This document shows positions 26,271-35,126 of a DNA stretch of 64,000 bases, in pieces (within the stretch, counting starts at the first letter, position 1; every line of letters starts with the position of its first letter). The stretch comes from JALZUV01 sp964654855. GTDB taxonomy: Bacteria > Pseudomonadota > Alphaproteobacteria > Rickettsiales > JALZUV01. The notes under the pieces were generated by a model that worked only from the letters and a program-made list of their open reading frames with translations, searched no databases and was not told where the DNA came from. The DNA lies in contig CAZZJS010000009.1 of the NCBI GenBank assembly GCA_964654855.1, positions 1 to 64,000 on the forward strand, read 5' to 3'. The translations under genes were made by a program, and so were the position numbers.

Positions 26271-26567
26271 TCAATTGAGGCCAATTGCCAAGGTAAAGAA
26301 AATAAAAGCAATACTAACAAAAATGGTAGTATAACAATATTCATACTTTTGTGCTTTATTTGTTAGCAACGCGTACATTGATATTATCAGCGTGACTGGA
26401 GATAAAATCGATATAATTAAAAACAAAAAATAAAAAATGGCTCCAAAAAACCAAAACTGAAAAGAGAGAAAATCAGATTCTAACTTTGCTAACAAATAAG
26501 ACAAAAATGTAAATATAGCGACATATACATAAAATTTCAAAAAGCTGTGAGGACTATCATTTTGCAT
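26271..26567 (-). CDS. Small orphan membrane protein
   Basis: 98 residues with three predicted transmembrane helices (about 12-28, 36-64 and 75-96), rich in Phe, Ile, Ser and Tyr. No domain is recognised. The gene and its flanks (26203-26675) are visibly richer in A+T than neighbouring genes, hinting at recent acquisition or relaxed selection. It lies isolated between trmFO and pgk. Upstream (26568-26675, 108 bases) I see only A/T-rich sequence without a clear promoter. Confidence 0.5.
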   Translation of the reverse strand: MQNDSPHSFLKFYVYVAIFTFLSYLLAKLESDFLSFQFWFFGAIFYFLFLIISILSPVTLIISMYALLTNKAQKYEYCYTTIFVSIAFIFFTLAIGLN

Positions 26568-26675
26568 ATATCAACTCTCTCCCTGTTCTCAATTGAATTC
26601 TATAAAATTTATACTTAAAATATAGCTTTAACAGATGTTTCTACTATTGAAGAGGCTTATTATAGCTTTCAAAAG

Positions 26676-27884
26676 TTAAGCTGCTTGAGCCTGGTTTGTT
26701 AACGCCGAAACTCCCGGCAATTCCTTACCTTCCATCCACTCCAAGAAGGCACCACCGGCTGTGGAGAGATAGGTAAACGCATCAAACAAGCCACTATGTG
26801 CGAGTGCGGCGACAGTATCGCCACCACCGGCAACCGAGTGCAATTCACCCTTTGCCGTTTGAATCGAGGCTTCACGTGCGAGCGCGACCGTGCCCATATC
26901 GAAGGGAGTATTCTCAAAGGCACCGAGCGGGCCATTCCACACAAGACTATTACATTCGCGAAGAGCCGCGCGCATGGCATCCATCGTTTCCATCCCGACA
27001 TCCAGCGCCATTGCATCATCCGGAATCTCACTTACGGGCACAATCTTATTAGGCGCATGCGCCGCAAATTCTTGTGTAATCACCACATCGCTTGGCAGCA
27101 CGATACGACAATTTTTCGTATCCGCTTGCCCAAGAATATCTTTGGCGGTCTCTAACAAATCAGGCTCATAGAGCGATTTCCCCACCGAATGGCCTTGGGC
27201 CGCGAGGAAGGTATGCGCCATCGCGCCACCAATCATCAAAATATCAACTTTCTCAAGCAGAAACTCTAACACGCTCAGTTTCGTTGAAACCTTCGCACCA
27301 CCAATCACTGCGCCTAATGGCCGTTCTGGCACATCGAAAATGCTACCCAACATTTGCAGTTCATTCGCCATTGAAGCACCCGCATAAGCAGGTAGATAAT
27401 CTGCAATTCCCACCATTGAGGCATGTGCCCGATGCGCGCAAGAAAAGGCATCATTCACAAAAATATCACCATTGGCAGCTAGTGCTTTCGCAAATTTCGC
27501 ATCATTGGCTTTTTCTTCCTTATGAAAACGAAGGTTCTCTAGCATAACAATCTCGCCATCTTGCATAGCAGAAACAACTTTCTCTGCCTCCAGCCCCACA
27601 CAATCCGGAGCAAATTTAATGGGTCTGCCAAGTGTTTCACTCATGAGATCAATCAAAATAGAGAGTGATAATGCCGGATCATAAGTTCCATTCGGACGAC
27701 CAAAATGCGAAAGGATAATCACCTTTGCACCACGATTAGCAAGTGATTGAATCGTCGGAAGTTGACGTTCAATCCGCGTCATATCGCGCACTTTTGCCCC
27801 TTCCATCGGCACATTCACATCCATACGAACAAGCACTCGCTTGCCCTTAACATCAATATCTTCAAATGAAGGAAGGTTTTGCAC
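26676..27884 (-). CDS. pgk: Phosphoglycerate kinase
   Basis: A 402-residue glycolytic enzyme converting 1,3-bisphosphoglycerate and ADP to 3-phosphoglycerate and ATP. Seen are VLVRMDVNVPMEG at the N-terminus, LSHFGRP, the ENLRFHKEE block, FVNDAFSCAHRAHASMVG, GGAKVSTKL, VVWNGPLGAFE-like LVWNGPLGAFENTPF and the C-terminal VAGGGDTVAAL nucleotide site. I place the start at GTG 27884, overlapping the gap stop as TAGTG. The open frame reaches further, but that part lies inside gap. Gap and Pgk catalyse consecutive reactions, so coupling is sensible. Confidence 0.94.
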   Translation of the reverse strand: MQNLPSFEDIDVKGKRVLVRMDVNVPMEGAKVRDMTRIERQLPTIQSLANRGAKVIILSHFGRPNGTYDPALSLSILIDLMSETLGRPIKFAPDCVGLEAEKVVSAMQDGEIVMLENLRFHKEEKANDAKFAKALAANGDIFVNDAFSCAHRAHASMVGIADYLPAYAGASMANELQMLGSIFDVPERPLGAVIGGAKVSTKLSVLEFLLEKVDILMIGGAMAHTFLAAQGHSVGKSLYEPDLLETAKDILGQADTKNCRIVLPSDVVITQEFAAHAPNKIVPVSEIPDDAMALDVGMETMDAMRAALRECNSLVWNGPLGAFENTPFDMGTVALAREASIQTAKGELHSVAGGGDTVAALAHSGLFDAFTYLSTAGGAFLEWMEGKELPGVSALTNQAQAA

Positions 27885-28873
27885 TAGCCGTGAACCTTCG
27901 CCATTAATGCTGTCACATCCAGCATACGGTTCGAAAATCCCCACTCATTATCATACCACGCAGCGATACGCGCCATTTTTTCACCTGATAGGCGTGTGCC
28001 TGTCGCATCAAAAACAGAGCTTGCAGGATGATGATTAAAGTCAATCGAAACAAGCGGTTCATCCGTATAAACCAGCACATCAGATGAGGCAGCTTTTACG
28101 GACGCATTAATTGCATCCACGGTCATTGGCTTTTCGCTATTGAAGGTAAGATCAACTAAAGAAACATTTGGCGTTGGCACGCGCACAGCCACACCATCTA
28201 GTTTGCCTTCTAGTTCAGGAATCACAAGGCTGATCGCTTTTGCAGCGCCCGTTGAGGTCGGAATCATCGAAACCGCAGCAGCACGCGCACGGCGTAAATC
28301 TTTATGCGTTGCATCTACGATATTTTGATCGCCCGTATAGGCATGAACAGTCGTCATTAGGCCATTTACGATACCGAACTCATCATTCAACACTTTCGCC
28401 ACCGGCGCTAGACAGTTAGTGGTGCAGGAGCCAACGGACACAACATTATGCTCTGCTTCCAAAGCTTCGTTATTCACGCCATAAACAACTGTTGAATGTG
28501 CATCCGGCGATGGAGCGGAAACAAGCACGCCCTTAACCTTGCCATTCATATGACGGTTACATTGCTCAACGGATTTGAAGATACCCGTACATTCCAGCAC
28601 ATAATCCACATCCCAGCCGATATTCTCAGGCTCGCGCTCATGCGTAAGCTTGATACGTTTGCCGTTAATCAGCAAATCTTCACCATCAGCTTTTACTTCA
28701 CCACGAAACGCACCGTGAACAGAATCATACTTCAAAAGATGAACGTGGGTAGCAATGGGTGCAGGCCCATTAACAGCCACAAGTTCGATATCATCACGCT
28801 CAGATTCCACTAGTGCACGTAAAACACAGCGTCCAATACGGCCTAATCCATTAATACCAATTCGAATTGTCAT
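27884..28873 (-). CDS. gap: Type I glyceraldehyde-3-phosphate dehydrogenase
   Basis: A 329-residue enzyme. The NAD(P) fold starts IRIGINGLGRIGRCVLRAL, the catalytic cysteine is in SVGSCTTNCLAP (~150), and phosphate-site motifs are STGAAKAI and YDNEWGFSNRM. The usual acidic residue after the second strand (VND in NAD-dependent enzymes) is replaced by Gly36 in VAVNGPAP. Absence of that Asp is typical of enzymes that accept NADP, so cofactor use may be mixed or biosynthetic. It is the first gene of gap-pgk and divergent from glpX, which suits a gluconeogenic pairing. Confidence 0.94.
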   Translation of the reverse strand: MTIRIGINGLGRIGRCVLRALVESERDDIELVAVNGPAPIATHVHLLKYDSVHGAFRGEVKADGEDLLINGKRIKLTHEREPENIGWDVDYVLECTGIFKSVEQCNRHMNGKVKGVLVSAPSPDAHSTVVYGVNNEALEAEHNVVSVGSCTTNCLAPVAKVLNDEFGIVNGLMTTVHAYTGDQNIVDATHKDLRRARAAAVSMIPTSTGAAKAISLVIPELEGKLDGVAVRVPTPNVSLVDLTFNSEKPMTVDAINASVKAASSDVLVYTDEPLVSIDFNHHPASSVFDATGTRLSGEKMARIAAWYDNEWGFSNRMLDVTALMAKVHG

Positions 28874-28946
28874 GCGAGATTCCCCTTTAGTGTTTTGTTA
28901 ATATGCTTATGATAGTTTCTAGAAAAATACTCAAGGAGCTTTTTGC

Positions 28947-29972
28947 ATGTCTTACTCATTACCCAAACCTTCGGAACATTCATTTGACGACGAAGGTTAC
29001 ACAATGGATAGAAACTTAGCCCTTGAAGCTGTTCGTATTACCGAGGCCGCAGCACTCGCTGCCTCCAAATGGATGGGGCTAGGCGATGAGAAAGCCGCCG
29101 ATGCTGCAGCTGTTGAAGCTATGCGTAGCGTCCTTAATAGCCTTGATATGGACGGTACCGTAGTAATTGGCGAAGGTGAGCGCGATGAAGCCCCTATGCT
29201 CTATATTGGCGAAAAAGTTGGCTCTACAAAAGGCCCGCAAGTAGATATTGCTCTTGATCCATTAGAAGGCACAACCACTTGTGCCGTTGGTGGTTTTAAT
29301 TCAATCGCCGTACTTGCGATGGCCAGCAAAGATGGTTTTTTGCACGCTCCTGATGTTTACATGGATAAAATTGCTGTCGGTGCAGGCTTACCTGATGGTG
29401 TCATCGACCTTGATAAATCTCCTAAAGAAAACCTCGAATCTTTAGCAAAAGCGAAAGATTGCGACGTAGCTGATTTGGTCGTATGCGTCCTAGACCGTGA
29501 GCGCCACCAAAAACTTATCGCTGAAATTCGTGAAGCAGGTGCGCGCATCCTCCTCATCTCTGATGGCGATGTCACAGGCATTATTGCTACCACAAAATCA
29601 GATACGAATATTGATATTTATATGGGCATTGGCGGCGCACCTGAAGGCGTACTCGCCGCGGCGGCACTTCGCTGCATTGGTGGCCAAATGCAAGCGCGTC
29701 TCCTGTTCGATAATGACGAACAACGCGCCCGCGCCAAACGTATGGGCATCGAAGACTTAGATCGCAAATATAATATGCACGATATGGCAAAAGGTGAAGT
29801 AATGTTTGCCGCTACAGGCGTAACCGATGGCCCTATGTTAAAAGGTGTACGCCGTATGACAGGCGGTGCAGAAACGCATTCTATCATCATGCGCAGTAAA
29901 ACCGGCACCGTCCGCGATATTCACGCACATCACAACTTCAACCGTAAAACGTGGGTGGATAAGGCAGAGTAA
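28947..29972 (+). CDS. glpX: Class II fructose-1,6-bisphosphatase GlpX
   Basis: Hydrolyses fructose-1,6-bisphosphate in gluconeogenesis. The 341-residue protein carries GTVVIGEGERDEAPMLYIGEKVG (~72-94, metal site), DIALDPLEGTTTCAVGGFNSIA (~99-120) and YMGIGGAPEGVLAAAALRC (~225-243), all diagnostic of GlpX. AAGGAG sits eight bases before the ATG. An ATG twenty codons further in (MDRNLALEAV) is where many homologues begin, so the first ~19 residues may be a short extension. It is divergently transcribed from gap across 73 bases. Confidence 0.94.
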   Translation: MSYSLPKPSEHSFDDEGYTMDRNLALEAVRITEAAALAASKWMGLGDEKAADAAAVEAMRSVLNSLDMDGTVVIGEGERDEAPMLYIGEKVGSTKGPQVDIALDPLEGTTTCAVGGFNSIAVLAMASKDGFLHAPDVYMDKIAVGAGLPDGVIDLDKSPKENLESLAKAKDCDVADLVVCVLDRERHQKLIAEIREAGARILLISDGDVTGIIATTKSDTNIDIYMGIGGAPEGVLAAAALRCIGGQMQARLLFDNDEQRARAKRMGIEDLDRKYNMHDMAKGEVMFAATGVTDGPMLKGVRRMTGGAETHSIIMRSKTGTVRDIHAHHNFNRKTWVDKAE

Positions 29973-29976
29973 GGAG

Positions 29977-30483
29977 TTAGCGAAGAATCCGTTGCATTAC
30001 GGCAAAGTCAAAATCCTCTTTGCCGATAGAAAAAGGCTGTTCTCCGATAGTTCTGAAATCAAATTCTCTGTAGAAGTTTGCTGCCTTTTGATTCTCCTTC
30101 AAGACGGATAACCAGATAACAGGTTGATTAACCTCTGCAATCATTTCCTTCATGAAAGCGCGCCCTATTCCTTGCCCTTGAAAATCATTAAGTAGATAGA
30201 TCTTCTGAAGTTGCGAGCATTCTTCTATGCTGGCTGAATCACAGGGTGAAACACGCTTGATTTTCATATACCCTATCGGCAATTCGTCTTTAATTGCTAA
30301 CCAATAAAGGTTATTTTCTTTTAGCAAACTCTTTCGAATTTTTTCGACCCCAAAAGTCCGCTCCAGATAATTCCTAAGATCATCTGAATATCGAAAATAA
30401 TGAGAAAATGTTTCAGAAAACGTGACCCTGCCTAACAAAGCAATAAAAGTAGCATCGTTGACAGTAGCTCTCCTAACGAACAT
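29977..30483 (-). CDS. GNAT-family N-acetyltransferase
   Basis: 168 residues with the GNAT acetyl-CoA site LNDFQGQGIGRAFM (~100-113), the preceding strand SQLQKIYL, and the C-terminal NQKAANFYREFDFRTIGEQPF typical of RimI-like or small-molecule acetyltransferases. The substrate is unknown. It begins immediately after the dnaJ stop (TAGATG), so it is the third gene of the dnaK-dnaJ unit and may be heat-inducible. The end is four bases from that of the convergent glpX. Confidence 0.82.
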   Translation of the reverse strand: MFVRRATVNDATFIALLGRVTFSETFSHYFRYSDDLRNYLERTFGVEKIRKSLLKENNLYWLAIKDELPIGYMKIKRVSPCDSASIEECSQLQKIYLLNDFQGQGIGRAFMKEMIAEVNQPVIWLSVLKENQKAANFYREFDFRTIGEQPFSIGKEDFDFAVMQRILR

Positions 30484-31650
30484 CTAATCCTTCAAATCTT
30501 CCCAGAAGTCTTTAACGCGACTGAAGAAGTTTTCGGATTCAGGGCTGTTAGCCTTGCTACTCTTATCGCCTTTAAACTGCTTGAGCATATCTTTTTGCTT
30601 CTTGCTTAAATTCACGGGCGTTTCAACCGCTGCATGTACATACATGTCCCCGCGCAAACCACTGGAGCGCATGACAGACATGCCCTTATCTTTTAGACGA
30701 AATTGACGACCCGATTGCGTTCCAGCCGGAATAGTCACCTTTACCTTGCCGCCTTCAATGGTTGGCACTTGCACACTACCACCAAGCGCAGCCTCGGTCA
30801 TTGGCACCGGTACACGGCAATGTAAATCCGTTCCTTCACGCTGGAAGATCGGATGCGGTTTGATATTGAGGAAAATATAAAGGTCTCCCGCAGGCCCCCC
30901 ACGCATACCGGCTTCACCTTCACCACTTAAGCGGATACGTGTTCCTTCTTCTACGCCAGCAGGAATCGTCACCTTCAAAGACTTTTCTTTACGTGTGCGA
31001 CCTGATCCAGCGCAAGGCTTACATGGGCTTTTAATAATCTTTCCAAGCCCTTGGCACGTATGACAGCCACGTTCGATTGTGAAGAAACCTTGTTGAGCGC
31101 GTACTTTACCGCGACCATTACAAGTGCCACAGCTCTCCGGCTTAGTACCTTTTTCCGCTCCGTTTCCATCACAACTGCCACAGGTAACAGAGGTGGTTAC
31201 CTTTACCTGACTTTGCTTACCTTTAAAGGCATCTTCAAGTGCGATACTTAGATTGTGGCGCAAGTCAGCACCGCGCGCAGCGCCACCACCTCCGGCTCCA
31301 CTACGAGCTTGAGCACTGCCAAAACCGCCGCCGCCGCCACCGAAAAGATCTTCAAAAATATCGGAGAAGCTACTACCACCAAAATCGAAACCACCCATGC
31401 CGGGGCCACCAGCGCCGCCGCCCATTCCTTGCTCAAATGCATCATGACCATAGCGATCATAAGCTGCGCGTTTTTGCTCATCTTTCAGAACATCATAAGC
31501 GGCAGAAACTTCTTTAAATTTCTTCTCCGCTTCTTCATCACCTTGGTTTTGATCCGGATGATATTTCATGGCAAGCTTACGATAAGCAGACTTAATCTGC
31601 TTCGCATCCGCATCACGGCTAACGCCGAGTAACTCGTAATAATCTGCCAT
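30484..31650 (-). CDS. dnaJ: Molecular chaperone DnaJ
   Basis: A 388-residue Hsp40 co-chaperone of DnaK. The J domain has the HPD tripeptide in MKYHPDQNQG (~33). A Gly/Phe-rich linker with GGGGGGFGSA follows (~75-125), then four zinc-binding repeats CGSCDGNG, CGTCNGRG, CHTCQGLG and CKPCAGSG (~150-205). The C-terminal substrate domains end in a region that in this protein continues with FFSRVKDFWEDLKD. It follows dnaK by 48 bases containing a small hairpin. Confidence 0.95.
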   Translation of the reverse strand: MADYYELLGVSRDADAKQIKSAYRKLAMKYHPDQNQGDEEAEKKFKEVSAAYDVLKDEQKRAAYDRYGHDAFEQGMGGGAGGPGMGGFDFGGSSFSDIFEDLFGGGGGGFGSAQARSGAGGGGAARGADLRHNLSIALEDAFKGKQSQVKVTTSVTCGSCDGNGAEKGTKPESCGTCNGRGKVRAQQGFFTIERGCHTCQGLGKIIKSPCKPCAGSGRTRKEKSLKVTIPAGVEEGTRIRLSGEGEAGMRGGPAGDLYIFLNIKPHPIFQREGTDLHCRVPVPMTEAALGGSVQVPTIEGGKVKVTIPAGTQSGRQFRLKDKGMSVMRSSGLRGDMYVHAAVETPVNLSKKQKDMLKQFKGDKSSKANSPESENFFSRVKDFWEDLKD

Positions 31651-31665
31651 TTATCCCCCGAGAAG

Positions 31666-31689
31666 AAAGGGGCATATTTCAGCCCCTTT
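31666..31689 (-). terminator. Hairpin between dnaK and dnaJ (possible attenuator)
   Basis: AAAGGGGC and GCCCCTTT form a perfect 8-bp stem around an 8-base loop in the 48-base dnaK-dnaJ gap. In the transcribed direction it is followed by CTTCTC rather than a strong T run, so partial termination or 3'-end protection of dnaK mRNA is more likely than full termination. Confidence 0.5.
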
Positions 31690-31698
31690 AGCTTCTAG

Positions 31699-33630
31699 CT
31701 AGTCGTCTTTTTTATTTTCGTCGACTTCTTCAAATTCGGCATCAAGAATTTCTTCTCCGCCTTCTGCTTCTGTTGCTTCTTCTGCACCGCCTTCAGCCAT
31801 TGCGTCGCCTTCTGCACCTTCCTCTTGCTGAGACTTGTAAATAGCCTCACCTAGCTTCATTGATGCTTGCTGTAGCGCTTCCAACTTCTCTTCAATCACC
31901 GCAGCATCTTCGCCTTCCATCACATCTTTCACATCTGCAACAGCCGTTTCGATGGCAGATTTATCTTCATCCGAAACTTTATCGCCATATTCATTGAGAT
32001 TCTTCTCGGTCATATGTACGAGGCTTTCAGCTTGGTTCTTTGCTTCCACCAACTTCTTGCGTTCTTTATCCGCTTCTGCATTGGCTTCTGCATCTTTGAC
32101 CATGCCTTCAATATCATCATCCGATAAACCACCAGAAGCTTGGATACGAATTTGCTGTTCTTTGTTTGTGGCTTTATCTTTCGCCGTTACATTCACCAAG
32201 CCGTTCACATCAATATCGAAGATTACTTCAATCTGCGGCATACCGCGTGGTGCAGGAGGAATACCTACCAAATCAAACTGACCGAGTAATTTATTATCCG
32301 CAGCCATTTCACGTTCCCCTTGGAAGACACGAATCGTTACTGCTGATTGGTTATCGTCCGCCGTTGAGAATACTTGTGATTTCTTCGTTGGAATGGTCGT
32401 ATTACGCTCGATAAGGCGAGTAAATACACCGCCCAATGTCTCGATACCAAGTGATAAAGGTGTTACATCAAGCAGAAGAACGTCTTTTACGTCGCCTTGC
32501 AATACACCACCTTGAATGGCTGCACCCATGGCAACCACTTCATCAGGGTTAACTCCTTTATGCGGCTCCTTCCCAAAGAATTCTTTTACCTTCTCTTGAA
32601 CCTTAGGCATACGCGTCATACCACCAACAAGGATAACCTCATCAATGTCAGATGCTTTGAGCCCTGCATCTTTCAATGCTGCTTCACAAGGTTTCATTGT
32701 CCGCGATACTAAGTCACCTACGAGAGATTCCAATTTAGCACGTGAAAGCTTAACATTTAAGTGTTTAGGGCCAGCCGCATCAGCGGTGATGAATGGAAGA
32801 TTCACTTCCGTTTGCTGCGTAGACGAAAGTTCGATCTTCGCTTTCTCTGCCGCTTCTTTCAAACGTTGAAGCGCAAGCTTATCTTCACGTAGGTTGATGC
32901 CTTGATCTTTTTTGAACTCATCAGCCAAAAACTCAATGATCGCCATATCGAAATCTTCACCACCAAGAAACGTATCACCATTGGTTGATTTTACTTCAAA
33001 TACACCATCGCCAATCTCAAGAACAGACACATCGAATGTACCACCACCAAGGTCATAAACCGCAATTGTTTGACCTTCTTTCTTATCCAAACCATAGGCA
33101 AGTGCAGCAGCTGTTGGCTCGTTAATGATACGGAGCACTTCAAGGCCAGCGATCTTACCAGCATCTTTCGTTGCCTGACGTTGCGCATCGTTAAAGTAAG
33201 CCGGAACCGTAATCACCGCTTGGTCTACTTTCTCACCTAGAAAGCTTTCCGCCGTTTCTTTCATCTTCTGCAACGTAAAGGCTGAAATTTGGCTTGGGCT
33301 ATATTTATCGCCAGCCGCTTCCACCCATGCGTCGCCATTATCTGACTCAACAATCTTATACGGAACTAAATCCATATCCTTTTTCGTCGTTTTATCATCA
33401 AAAGGACGACCAATAAGACGCTTCACCGCGAAGATAGTATTTTCAGGATTCGTAACTGCCTGACGTTTTGCAGGCTCTCCCACTAATTTTTGGCCATCAT
33501 CCGTGAAAGCCACCATTGAAGGCGTTGTACGTGCACCTTCTGCATTTTCAATTACTTTGGCTTCTTTGCCATCCATTACGGCCACACATGAGTTGGTGGT
33601 CCCTAAGTCAATTCCGATTACTTTTCCCAT
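31699..33630 (-). CDS. dnaK: Molecular chaperone DnaK (Hsp70)
   Basis: A 643-residue general Hsp70. ATPase signatures are IGIDLGTTNSCVAV at the N-terminus, VYDLGGGTFDVSVLEIGDG (~195) and VILVGGMTRMPKVQ (~335). The substrate domain contains LLLDVTPLSLGIETLGG, and the tail ends in an acidic stretch EEVDENKKDD. Length is as expected. It is 91-92 percent the usual size ratio to HscA partners only in the sense that HscA here is shortened; the two are clearly different paralogues. AAAGGGA precedes the ATG, and the leader holds a promoter and hairpin. Confidence 0.96.
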   Translation of the reverse strand: MGKVIGIDLGTTNSCVAVMDGKEAKVIENAEGARTTPSMVAFTDDGQKLVGEPAKRQAVTNPENTIFAVKRLIGRPFDDKTTKKDMDLVPYKIVESDNGDAWVEAAGDKYSPSQISAFTLQKMKETAESFLGEKVDQAVITVPAYFNDAQRQATKDAGKIAGLEVLRIINEPTAAALAYGLDKKEGQTIAVYDLGGGTFDVSVLEIGDGVFEVKSTNGDTFLGGEDFDMAIIEFLADEFKKDQGINLREDKLALQRLKEAAEKAKIELSSTQQTEVNLPFITADAAGPKHLNVKLSRAKLESLVGDLVSRTMKPCEAALKDAGLKASDIDEVILVGGMTRMPKVQEKVKEFFGKEPHKGVNPDEVVAMGAAIQGGVLQGDVKDVLLLDVTPLSLGIETLGGVFTRLIERNTTIPTKKSQVFSTADDNQSAVTIRVFQGEREMAADNKLLGQFDLVGIPPAPRGMPQIEVIFDIDVNGLVNVTAKDKATNKEQQIRIQASGGLSDDDIEGMVKDAEANAEADKERKKLVEAKNQAESLVHMTEKNLNEYGDKVSDEDKSAIETAVADVKDVMEGEDAAVIEEKLEALQQASMKLGEAIYKSQQEEGAEGDAMAEGGAEEATEAEGGEEILDAEFEEVDENKKDD

Positions 33631-33650
33631 AAGGCTATCCCTTTGATTTT

Positions 33651-33673
33651 CATCAATAGTTTATTTATTGATG
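33651..33673 (-). promoter_or_regulatory. Inverted repeat in the dnaK leader
   Basis: CATCAATA and TATTGATG are perfect 8-base arms around a 7-base centre, about 20 bases before the dnaK start codon and at or just after the predicted transcription start. It is not a CIRCE element (no GAGTGCTAA). It could be an mRNA 5' stem-loop or an operator. Confidence 0.45.
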
Positions 33674-33678
33674 GTTTA

Positions 33679-33707
33679 GATATAGTGAGAGCCCTTCGGC
33701 AATACAA
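33679..33707 (-). promoter_or_regulatory. Candidate dnaK promoter
   Basis: On the minus strand, TTGTAT (33702-33707) is followed at 16-17 bases by CTATAT/TATATC (33679-33685). The -10 CTATAT resembles the heat-shock sigma-32 -10 of alphaproteobacteria, but the -35 to -10 distance is also acceptable for sigma-70, so the sigma factor is undecided. Confidence 0.45.
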
Positions 33708-33736
33708 CCCGCTAAGGTGAATTTTTTGTAATAAAT

Positions 33737-35068
33737 TTAATTCTGCCGCTTATTACGGAACTGCTGCGCCCATCCTACACGGTGTAATTGTTGCGGGCGA
33801 GTCATGGCCAGAGCATCGGCTTCGACATCTTCGGTGATGGTGCTGCCAGCGCCGACTATCGCGCCATCGCCCACTTCAACCGGTGCTACAAGTGCGCTGT
33901 TAGAGCCGATGAAGGCATGATCGCCAATGGTTGTACGATATTTTTGAAAGCCATCATAATTACAGGTGATTGTACCCGCACCAATATTGGCATATGCGCC
34001 TACATGAGCATCGCCCACATAGCTAAGATGATTCACTTTCGCGCCTTCTTCTAAATCGGCGTTTTTAACTTCAACAAAGTTACCAATTCTCGCACCTTCA
34101 CCAATATTCGCACCAGGGCGCAATCTTGCATAGGGGCCAATAATCGCATCTTTAGAAACATGCGTCCCTTCAAGATGTGAGAATGCCCGGATACGTGCGC
34201 CGGACTCCACCTCAACACTTGGACCAAAACAGACATTCGGCTCAATTATCACATCTTTATGAATTTCCGTATCGTGACAGAAAGTCACCGTTTCTGGAGC
34301 CTGCATCGTCACACCAGAACGCATGATATGGTTTCGTGCGCGAATTTGATAAGCATTCTCCGCTGCCGCCAAGTCTACACGATCATTCACGCCAAGCAGT
34401 GATTCTTCTGATGCCTCAACAACTGCGCAGGTTTTACCTTCTTTTACGGCAAGCTCTACCACATCCGTTAGGTAATACTCGCCTTTCGCATTATCATTTT
34501 TAATCTCGCTTAGATAACGGAATAGGTCTTTTGCATCTACGGCCATCACGCCAGAGTTACATAGATTAATGGCACGCTCTTCGGCATTAGCTTCTTTAAA
34601 CTCGACAATACGCTGCAGGTTACCCGCATCATCGCATACAAGGCGGCCATAAGCTGCAGGATCAGCTGGGCGCATTCCTAACACCGTCACAGTAGCATCA
34701 GTGTTAATCATCGCACGCAATGTTTCGACTTCAATCAAAGGTGTATCGCCATAAAGCACAAAGACCAAGCCATCAAACCCTTCCAGTGCCTCTTCAGCAG
34801 CACGCACAGCATGGCCTGTTCCTAATGCTTCATGCTGAATGGCCGTATTTGCATCATAATCTAGCTTGGCAATCATCTCGCCAACTTTCGGCATTTCAGG
34901 CCCAACAACGACCATCATCTCTTCTGGCTTAAGCTGGGAGGAGGTTTTTAACACATGCCCAACCATCGGCAACCCGGCCACTTGGTGCAACACCTTAGGT
35001 AAAGGTGATTTCATTCTTGTTCCCTGCCCTGCACACAAGATCACACAAGCGATAGATGGTTTTTTCAT
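33737..35068 (-). CDS. glmU: Bifunctional N-acetylglucosamine-1-phosphate uridyltransferase/acetyltransferase GlmU
   Basis: Makes UDP-GlcNAc for peptidoglycan and LPS. The N-terminal pyrophosphorylase domain has LCAGQGTRMKSPLPK (~9-23) and LYGDTPLI. The C-terminal left-handed beta-helix acetyltransferase domain runs from about residue 240 (GPYARLRPGANIGEGARIGN, NIGAGTITCNYDG, FIGSNSALVAPVEVG). The start is taken at ATG 35068 (MKKPSIACV), with an in-frame TTG five codons upstream considered less likely. 443 residues is the normal size. It is divergent from rmuC. Confidence 0.94.
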   Translation of the reverse strand: MKKPSIACVILCAGQGTRMKSPLPKVLHQVAGLPMVGHVLKTSSQLKPEEMMVVVGPEMPKVGEMIAKLDYDANTAIQHEALGTGHAVRAAEEALEGFDGLVFVLYGDTPLIEVETLRAMINTDATVTVLGMRPADPAAYGRLVCDDAGNLQRIVEFKEANAEERAINLCNSGVMAVDAKDLFRYLSEIKNDNAKGEYYLTDVVELAVKEGKTCAVVEASEESLLGVNDRVDLAAAENAYQIRARNHIMRSGVTMQAPETVTFCHDTEIHKDVIIEPNVCFGPSVEVESGARIRAFSHLEGTHVSKDAIIGPYARLRPGANIGEGARIGNFVEVKNADLEEGAKVNHLSYVGDAHVGAYANIGAGTITCNYDGFQKYRTTIGDHAFIGSNSALVAPVEVGDGAIVGAGSTITEDVEADALAMTRPQQLHRVGWAQQFRNKRQN

Positions 35069-35126
35069 AGCTTCCAGCCTCAAAATTGCTTACAATTCTT
35101 CCTAATAATAAGAAATTAGGGAAACC

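Noticed and set aside
27885..27944. N-terminal extension of pgk
   Set aside because: This part is inside gap and unlike other Pgk starts; GTG 27884 overlaps the gap stop.
31239..31517. Arginine/histidine-rich plus-strand frame opposite dnaJ
   Set aside because: Its composition is the antisense of the Gly/Phe-rich region of DnaJ.
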